From Candidatus Firestoneibacteriota bacterium (lineage in GTDB: Bacteria; Oederibacteriota; JAAXVQ01; JAUVAV01), in the NCBI GenBank assembly GCA_030635415.1, contig DAOVYW010000010.1, forward strand, positions 1 to 19,766: DNA of 19,766 nucleotides. Reading direction: 5' to 3'. A program made the position numbers and the translations under genes. This document shows, one piece after another, positions 14,774 through 19,766 of this stretch. The stretch's first letter is position 1. The number at the start of each line of letters is the position of its first letter. The notes beneath the pieces were generated by a model. It ran no database searches, was not told the DNA's origin, and saw only the letters and a program-made list of their open reading frames with translations.

Positions 14774-14857
14774 TTAACATATTAAAGTTGAATAAATGGC
14801 AGAGCTTCTGTAAATGGGAGCTGCAGGTTTTAGCCGGCGTAGGGGAGGGTGTGGCGT

Positions 14858-15844
14858 ATGCCGTTCAGTGAAATAAAAGGACAACCCCGGGCGATTGAAT
14901 ATTTTAAGCGCTCAGTTCGTAATAAACGGCTGGGGCATGCTTTTTTATTTATAGGGCCGGAAGGAGTAGGCAAACGGGCCACGGCCCTGGCTTTAGCCCA
15001 AGCGCTTAATTGTTCCAAACCCGCTCAAGGGGAGGCCTGCGGAGAATGTCCTGCATGCCGCAAGATCACTCAAAATGGTCATCCGGACGTGAGAATTATT
15101 GAACCGGAGGGACAATTTTTAAAAATCGACCAGATACGGGAACAATTACAAAGAGATGCAATATTAAAACCAATGGAAGGCAGTATCAAGCTTTACATAC
15201 TTGATTCGGCTGAGAAGCTTACCTTGGAGGCGGCCAACAGCTTGTTAAAACTCCTGGAAGAGCCTCCTCCAGCGGTAATTCTGGTACTGATAACCATCCA
15301 GCCTTTTGTGCTGCTGGAAACTATCCGGTCGCGTTGCCAGACAGTCCGTTTTCAACCCCTGGAAACTAAGGTCTTGTCCGCCTGGTTAAGGGAGCGGCTG
15401 AATTGTCAGGCGGACCAGGCGCAGGCACTGGCCATGCAATCCGGGGGGCGTCCGGCAAAAGCGCTGCGTCTTGCCGATGAGAATATGCAGGCACTGCGGA
15501 ATCGGGTTCTCGGGATGCTGCAGCAGTTGGGCCCCAACGATTGGGCAGAGGTTGCGGTCCAATGGGGGGAACAGCGCGTGGAACTGCCAGAAATGCTGGC
15601 CATACTCCTTTCCTGGTTCCGCGATTTAATAATATTATCCAACCGGGCGTCCCACGAGCTGATTATGAATAGTGATCGCCTGACTGAACTGGAAGCCGCC
15701 CTTTTGGGCGAAAGTCCGGAGTCACTGGGAGAGAAGTGCCAAGCGGTTTTAACGGCTATCCACCAGATAAAGAAAAATATTAATACCCAACTTTTATTGG
15801 AAGTTCTTTTTATGAAGATAGGAGCTAGGGCTGGAAGAAATTAA
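14858..15844 (+). CDS. holB: DNA polymerase III subunit delta prime
   Basis: Delta prime is a clamp-loader subunit that works with DnaX and delta to load the sliding clamp. The 328-residue protein has a Walker A-like GPEGVGKRA (33-41), a zinc-binding cysteine set (Cys52, Cys61, Cys64, Cys67; C-x8-C-x2-C-x2-C), a Walker B-like LYILDSAEKL, LLKLLEEPP, and a SRC motif (IRSRCQTVRF). The C-terminal half is less conserved, as expected for this subunit. DnaX is unlikely because no long C-terminal region follows and the context (tmk, ricT) fits holB. ATG 14858 has GGGGAGG at 14842-14848 with 9-base spacing; the in-frame GTG 14849 overlaps that site. Confidence 0.92.
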   Translation: MPFSEIKGQPRAIEYFKRSVRNKRLGHAFLFIGPEGVGKRATALALAQALNCSKPAQGEACGECPACRKITQNGHPDVRIIEPEGQFLKIDQIREQLQRDAILKPMEGSIKLYILDSAEKLTLEAANSLLKLLEEPPPAVILVLITIQPFVLLETIRSRCQTVRFQPLETKVLSAWLRERLNCQADQAQALAMQSGGRPAKALRLADENMQALRNRVLGMLQQLGPNDWAEVAVQWGEQRVELPEMLAILLSWFRDLIILSNRASHELIMNSDRLTELEAALLGESPESLGEKCQAVLTAIHQIKKNINTQLLLEVLFMKIGARAGRN

Positions 15845-15928
15845 CTGGTTTCTGCTGCGGAAAAGCTAAAATAAATTACTCCCATCAAGGGAGGAAGTTG
15901 CACTTTCCACCACAGAGGCTAATTAGAG

Positions 15929-16068
15929 ATTCTGCTGCAAAACCCCCTAAGATGTCATTGCGAGCGACCGTAGGGAGCGTGGCAATCTTATTTTATCCTT
16001 ATAAAATCGAGATTGCTTCGTCGCTGCCACTCCTCGCAAAGACAGCAAAAAGGGTTTTGCACTAGAAT
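15929..16068. repeat. MITE-like element with long terminal inverted repeats
   Basis: The left end reads ATTCTGCTGCAAAACCCCCT, then AAGATGTCATTGCGAGCGAC. The right end, reverse complemented, reads ATTCTAGTGCAAAACCCTTT, then TTGCTGTCTTTGCGAGGAGT. The inner arms GGCAATCT and AGATTGCTTC also pair. The total is about 140 bases with no coding capacity. The inner part, TGTCATTGCGAGCG...CAATCT...AGATTGCTTCGTCGC, is a dispersed inverted repeat seen in many bacterial genomes. No clear target-site duplication can be read from the flanks. The rest of the 264-base gap (15845-16108) holds only the ricT ribosome binding site. Confidence 0.8.
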
Positions 16069-16108
16069 CATTATATATTAATGGGTACTGATTAAAGGAG
16101 ATAAGCAT

Positions 16109-16798
16109 ATGCCGGAAGTAACAGGTATTCAGTTAGTAAAAGGCGGGAGGGTTTTTTACAGCCTTTGGTCCGGAAAGCGGTTGGAACTTGATAGCTTTTG
16201 TGTGGTGGAGACCAAGTACGGTCCAAATATGGCGCGCGTGGTTAGACCTAAATGCATTCTGTCCGAGGACAGGATAGCGGAGTCCACGCGCCGAATTTTA
16301 CGGCCGGCTACAGACCGCGACCAGGAACAATTTAAAAATAATGAACGTCGGGAAAAAGAGGCCAGGCGGATATGCCGGAAAAAAATTCTGGAAAAAGGTC
16401 TCTCCATGAAGCTGGTGGATGTCAGCTATACCCTGGATGCCCGTAAGGCGGTTTTCTATTTCACGGCTGAGAACCGGGTGGATTTTCGTGAATTGGTGAA
16501 AGAGCTGGCCCGGGCGCTGAAGATTAAGATCGAAATGAGGCAGATTGGCGTTCGGGATGAAGCCCGGCGTTTAGGCGGGGTGGGATGCTGCGGCCGTTCG
16601 CTCTGCTGTTGTACTTTTTTAAAAGATTTTGTCTCGGTTTCGATCCGTTTGGCTAAAGATCAAAATTTGTCCTTGAATCCTTCTAAAATATCCGGGGTCT
16701 GCGGACGCCTAATGTGCTGTCTTTCCTACGGGGAAAAGGGCAGCCGGGAAAAGCGCGTCGTCAGGGAGGAAAAAGTTAAGGGGAAGGTACGGAAATAA
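16109..16798 (+). CDS. ricT: PSP1/RicT (YaaT) family protein
   Basis: The 229-residue protein carries a PSP1 C-terminal-type domain. It has an N-terminal strand region with FCVVETKYGPNMARVV, a middle helical part with RREKEARRICRKKI, and a Cys-rich core. The core holds GCCGRSLCCCTFLKDF (Cys160, 161, 166, 167, 168) and GVCGRLMCCLSYG (Cys198, 203, 204), separated by SIRLAKDQNLSLNPSKIS. In Bacillus subtilis the relative RicT (YaaT) binds RicA and RicF in an Fe-S complex that affects RNA processing and phosphorelay output. RicA and RicF are not in this window. The position between holB and metG matches the usual chromosomal neighbourhood of this family. AAAGGAG precedes ATG 16109 at good spacing. 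Confidence 0.9.
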   Translation: MPEVTGIQLVKGGRVFYSLWSGKRLELDSFCVVETKYGPNMARVVRPKCILSEDRIAESTRRILRPATDRDQEQFKNNERREKEARRICRKKILEKGLSMKLVDVSYTLDARKAVFYFTAENRVDFRELVKELARALKIKIEMRQIGVRDEARRLGGVGCCGRSLCCCTFLKDFVSVSIRLAKDQNLSLNPSKISGVCGRLMCCLSYGEKGSREKRVVREEKVKGKVRK

Positions 16799-16800
16799 AT

Positions 16801-18450
16801 ATGAAAGAAAAATATTATATTACTACGGCGATTACTTATGCCAATGCCAAACCGCATATCGGCCATGCTTATGAGGAGATTGCCACTGATGTATTGGCGC
16901 GTTGGCGGCGGGTAACCGGATATGATGTTCAATTCGCTACCGGATCGGATGAACATTCTTCCAATGTGGAAGCACGGGCACGGGAATTAAATCAGCCCCC
17001 CCAGGAATATTGTGACCGGATGGCAGAGGTTTTTCAAAATACCTGGCAGGCATTAAACGTTTCATACGACCAGTTTATTCGTACCTCGGACAAAAGACAT
17101 CACCAGGCAGCTAAGGAAATAGTGCGGCGCGTCCAAGCGGCCGGCGATATATACCCGGGACATTACGAAGGATGGTACTGTAATTCTTGTGAAAATTACT
17201 ATATAGAAACCGAACTGAAGGACGGGTTATGTCCAACTCACGGAATTAAGGCGGTGTGGCTATCAGAGGAAAATTATTTTTTCCGCCTTTCGCGTTTCGC
17301 CAGGCCCTTACTGGAACATATTGCAAAACATCCTGAATTTATTCAGCCGGTATCCCGTTACAATGAAGTGATGAATATAATCAACAGCGGATTGAAAGAT
17401 ATTTCTATTTCCCGGGCTTCCACGCAGTGGGGAATACCTTTTCCTGATGATCCCGAACATATTATTTATGTCTGGTTTGAAGCTTTAATCAATTATCTGT
17501 CAGCGATTGGATTTCCCGACGACATGGAGACATTTAACCGTTTTTGGCCTGCGGATATACATGTTATTGGAAAGGACATTAGCCGTTTTCATTGTATCAT
17601 TTGGCCGGCCATGTTGATGGCTGCCGGTTTGGACCTGCCTAAACAGGTTTTCGGCCATGGATTTATTCACCTGAAAGGCGAGAAAATTTCCAAGACCCGC
17701 GGCAATGTGTTGGATCCTTTGGAGCTAGTGCGCGCTTATGGCGTGGATCCCTTTCGTTATGTGCTATTGGCGTCCGGCAATTTTGCCGGTGATAGGGATT
17801 TCAGTGAAGAGGAAATGGTAGAACGCTATAACAGCGATTTGGCTAATGATATGGGAAATCTTTTGAATCGGACATTAACCATGGTAGAGAAATATTGTGA
17901 GGGGCGAGTTCCCAAACCTCCGGAAGCGAAGGATTTAACAGTCATGTCTGATTTATCAATGATGCCGGAGTTGCAATGGAGAATGCCGGAGATTTGGGAG
18001 GAATTGGAGAAAAGCACTCCCCAGGACATGACTTTGAGAAAGACCGCGGTTAATCTTTATTCAATGTTTGATCAGGCCATGGAAAAAATGGATTTTTCCG
18101 GAGCTCTGGCAATAGTTTGGAATCTGGTGAAGCAAGCCAATAAATATATTGAAGAATCGAGTCCCTGGTCGCTTTTTAAACAGGGTAAAAAGATAGAAGG
18201 CCATGACTATGATCACGTGAATCTTGTCATGTACAATCTACTGGAAGTATTACGGCTGGTAGCCCTATATATTCATCCCTTTATGCCGGGAACAACACCC
18301 CGTATTTTGGCACAAATGGGTTACGCTCCGGAACAGAAGTTTGAATTTCCAGAGGACTCTTATTGGGGCAGATTGCCATCCGGACAGAAAATCGCCAAGG
18401 GAGAGCCCTTGTTCCCGCGTATAGAGAGAGACAAGGTGTTGAAGCCATAG
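16801..18450 (+). CDS. metG: Methionyl-tRNA synthetase
   Basis: MetG charges tRNA-Met with methionine. The 549-residue protein has the class I signatures HIGH (19-22) and KISKT (295-299, the KMSKS equivalent), plus a single-knuckle zinc site with CNSC (Cys127, Cys130) and CPTH (Cys144, His147), the form found in Thermus-type enzymes. It continues with the WFEALINYLSA and FIHLKGEKIS blocks and a helical anticodon-binding domain ending in YIHPFMPGTTP. There is no C-terminal EMAP/OB-fold tRNA-binding extension; the protein ends soon after the anticodon domain. It starts 2 bases after ricT and its stop codon directly abuts the tatD start, so these genes are probably cotranscribed. Confidence 0.96.
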   Translation: MKEKYYITTAITYANAKPHIGHAYEEIATDVLARWRRVTGYDVQFATGSDEHSSNVEARARELNQPPQEYCDRMAEVFQNTWQALNVSYDQFIRTSDKRHHQAAKEIVRRVQAAGDIYPGHYEGWYCNSCENYYIETELKDGLCPTHGIKAVWLSEENYFFRLSRFARPLLEHIAKHPEFIQPVSRYNEVMNIINSGLKDISISRASTQWGIPFPDDPEHIIYVWFEALINYLSAIGFPDDMETFNRFWPADIHVIGKDISRFHCIIWPAMLMAAGLDLPKQVFGHGFIHLKGEKISKTRGNVLDPLELVRAYGVDPFRYVLLASGNFAGDRDFSEEEMVERYNSDLANDMGNLLNRTLTMVEKYCEGRVPKPPEAKDLTVMSDLSMMPELQWRMPEIWEELEKSTPQDMTLRKTAVNLYSMFDQAMEKMDFSGALAIVWNLVKQANKYIEESSPWSLFKQGKKIEGHDYDHVNLVMYNLLEVLRLVALYIHPFMPGTTPRILAQMGYAPEQKFEFPEDSYWGRLPSGQKIAKGEPLFPRIERDKVLKP

Positions 18451-19766
18451 ATGGAACTCATTGATACGCACGTTCATCTTGAAGAACCGGCCTTTGATCC
18501 GGACCGTGAGCAGGTTATCCGGCGCGCCATAGAGGCCGGGGTTCAAACCATGATAAATGTCGGATCCAGCCTGGAGGCTAACCAACGGGGATGGGAATTG
18601 GCTCGTGCTAATAGCGGCATTTACGCAGCCATGGGCGTGCATCCTCATGAATTTAAACCGGGCTGTGAGCCGGATCTAAAGAAACTGCCCGAACAGCTGG
18701 GCCGGGAAAAAGTGGTAGCTCTGGGAGAGATTGGTTTGGACTATCACGTTTTTCCGGATTACCCGGCTCCGGACCGAAAAGCTCAACAGGCCGGTTTTAG
18801 CCGGCAGCTCAAGCTGGCCAGGATTTTTGAACTGCCCTTAATTATACATATCAGGGAGGCTTTTGATGATGCCCTGCAATTGCTCCGGCAAAAGGGCCCT
18901 TTTCCCGGAGGCGGGGTGTTGCACTGTTATGACGGGGGAATAGAACATCTGCCCGAGGTGCTGGATATGGGTTTTCACGCCGGGATCGGGGGAACGCTTA
19001 CCTATCCCCGCGCTGAATCCGCGCGTGCGGCGGCGCTCGTTCTGCCGGATGACCGGGTCTTGCTGGAGACCGATTCGCCTTATCTTCCGCCCCAGGAGCA
19101 ACGGGGTAAAAGAAATGAACCGGCTAATGTACTCAAAGTAGCGGAGGCCGCGGCCCGGATAAAAAATATTTCACTCGCAGTCATGGCGGAGCAGACCAGC
19201 CGGAATGCCCGCCAATTGTTTAAAATCAGCGGGTGCGATCCGGGCATGATAGTATATAATATCCAGGGACATCTATATATAAACCTTACTAACCGTTGCA
19301 GCTCGAATTGTCTTTTTTGTCCCCGGCAGGTTAATCGCCGGGTTCAAAATCATGAATTGACCTTGAGGCGGGAACCCCGGGCCGAGGAGGTTTTAGCGGC
19401 CATAGGAGATCCTCGAGACTATTCCGAGATTGTATTCTGTGGATTCGGAGAGCCCTTGCTCCGGCTTGGTGTCATGCTGGAGATAGCCCGGAACGTCAAA
19501 TCCCGCGGGGGATGGGTGCGGGTGGATACTAACGGCCAGGCGGACATGATTTTTGGACGCGATATTCTGCCTGAGTGTTGGGGAGTTGTGGATGAGTGGT
19601 CAGTATCCCTGAATACCGCTGATCCTGAGCAATACCTTAAAATGGTTCGACCGGCCACCGGGCCGGGGACGCATGCGGCAGTAGTGGATTTTATTACCCG
19701 GGCCAGGCAAGCTGGGTATAAAGTGAATTTAACCGCGGTTGAAATGCCGGAAATAAAAACCGCCGA
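18451..19766 (+). CDS. TatD-family metal hydrolase fused to a radical SAM domain (3' end outside the window)
   Basis: One open frame runs without a stop from ATG 18451 to the window edge (438 complete codons). Residues 1 to about 260 are TatD-like nuclease: DTHVHL (His7, His9), GEIGLDY (Glu93), IIHIRE (His133), LHCYDGG (His158) and LLETDSPYL (Asp208), so all metal ligands are present. From about residue 268 a radical SAM domain begins: YINLTNRCSSNCLFCPR with Cys283, Cys287 and Cys290 in CX3CX2C spacing, then FCGFGEPLLR (the GGEP-like SAM motif, 331-335). Fused and adjacent TatD-associated radical SAM proteins are a named family (TIGR04038); their reaction is unknown. The ATG follows directly on the metG stop. 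The true C-terminus cannot be seen. Confidence 0.92.
   Translation, partial: MELIDTHVHLEEPAFDPDREQVIRRAIEAGVQTMINVGSSLEANQRGWELARANSGIYAAMGVHPHEFKPGCEPDLKKLPEQLGREKVVALGEIGLDYHVFPDYPAPDRKAQQAGFSRQLKLARIFELPLIIHIREAFDDALQLLRQKGPFPGGGVLHCYDGGIEHLPEVLDMGFHAGIGGTLTYPRAESARAAALVLPDDRVLLETDSPYLPPQEQRGKRNEPANVLKVAEAAARIKNISLAVMAEQTSRNARQLFKISGCDPGMIVYNIQGHLYINLTNRCSSNCLFCPRQVNRRVQNHELTLRREPRAEEVLAAIGDPRDYSEIVFCGFGEPLLRLGVMLEIARNVKSRGGWVRVDTNGQADMIFGRDILPECWGVVDEWSVSLNTADPEQYLKMVRPATGPGTHAAVVDFITRARQAGYKVNLTAVEMPEIKTA

Noticed and set aside
14491..14871. Separate 126-codon open frame overlapping the tmk end and the holB start
   Set aside because: It is out of frame with both well-supported genes and has no family-like content.
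15847..15864. A solo end of the MITE-like element (TTTCTGCTGCGGAAAAGC)
   Set aside because: Only about 10 bases agree with the element terminus, too short to separate from chance.

Overview
The window is a dense bacterial chromosome segment, with every gene on the + strand. Shine-Dalgarno sites (AAGGAGG-like) are clear, GC content is near 50% by eye, and short palindromic repeats sit in several intergenic gaps. No single gene identifies the species. The housekeeping set (PdxA, RsmA, PepA, Dcd, Fhs, Tmk, HolB, RicT/PSP1, MetG, TatD), a lipoprotein, uncommon architectures and heavy repeat content suggest an uncultured lineage. The order tmk-holB-ricT-metG-tatD resembles the one seen in Firmicutes and some other phyla. 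No rRNA, tRNA, CRISPR array, transposase or prophage gene is visible. No intergenic gap exceeds 300 bases; the largest are 15845-16108 and 6884-7095.

Region 1 (1-6883): the tail of an unidentified gene, then a tightly packed run that probably forms one operon. It holds a DUF192 protein (likely leaderless), a TPR lipoprotein, an 808-residue protein with a divergent class III cyclase-like domain, a DUF1848 protein with a C-terminal CX3CX2C cluster, pdxA and rsmA. Two of the junctions are 17-base overlaps.

Region 2 (6884-10416): pepA flanked by two copies of a composite hairpin repeat, then dcd (with Gln at the expected catalytic Glu position) and a stand-alone BioD-like/DRTGG protein.

Region 3 (10417-13825): a promoter-like site, a membrane-anchored HEAT-repeat protein, an intrinsic terminator lying directly before the ribosome binding site of the next gene, and fhs (formate-tetrahydrofolate ligase).

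Region 4 (13826-19766): a good sigma70-like promoter, tmk whose 3' end has been extended by a palindromic repeat, holB, a MITE-like inverted-repeat element, ricT, metG, and a TatD-radical SAM fusion that stays open to the window edge.

Together the genes cover vitamin B6 synthesis, ribosome maturation, pyrimidine deoxynucleotide supply (dcd, tmk), one-carbon metabolism (fhs), replication (holB) and translation (metG). The least explained parts are the divergent cyclase with its lipoprotein neighbour, the DUF1848 protein, the altered Dcd active site, and the hairpin repeats that keep one loop while their stems change. I did not find a convincing complete new multi-gene defence or mobile system.
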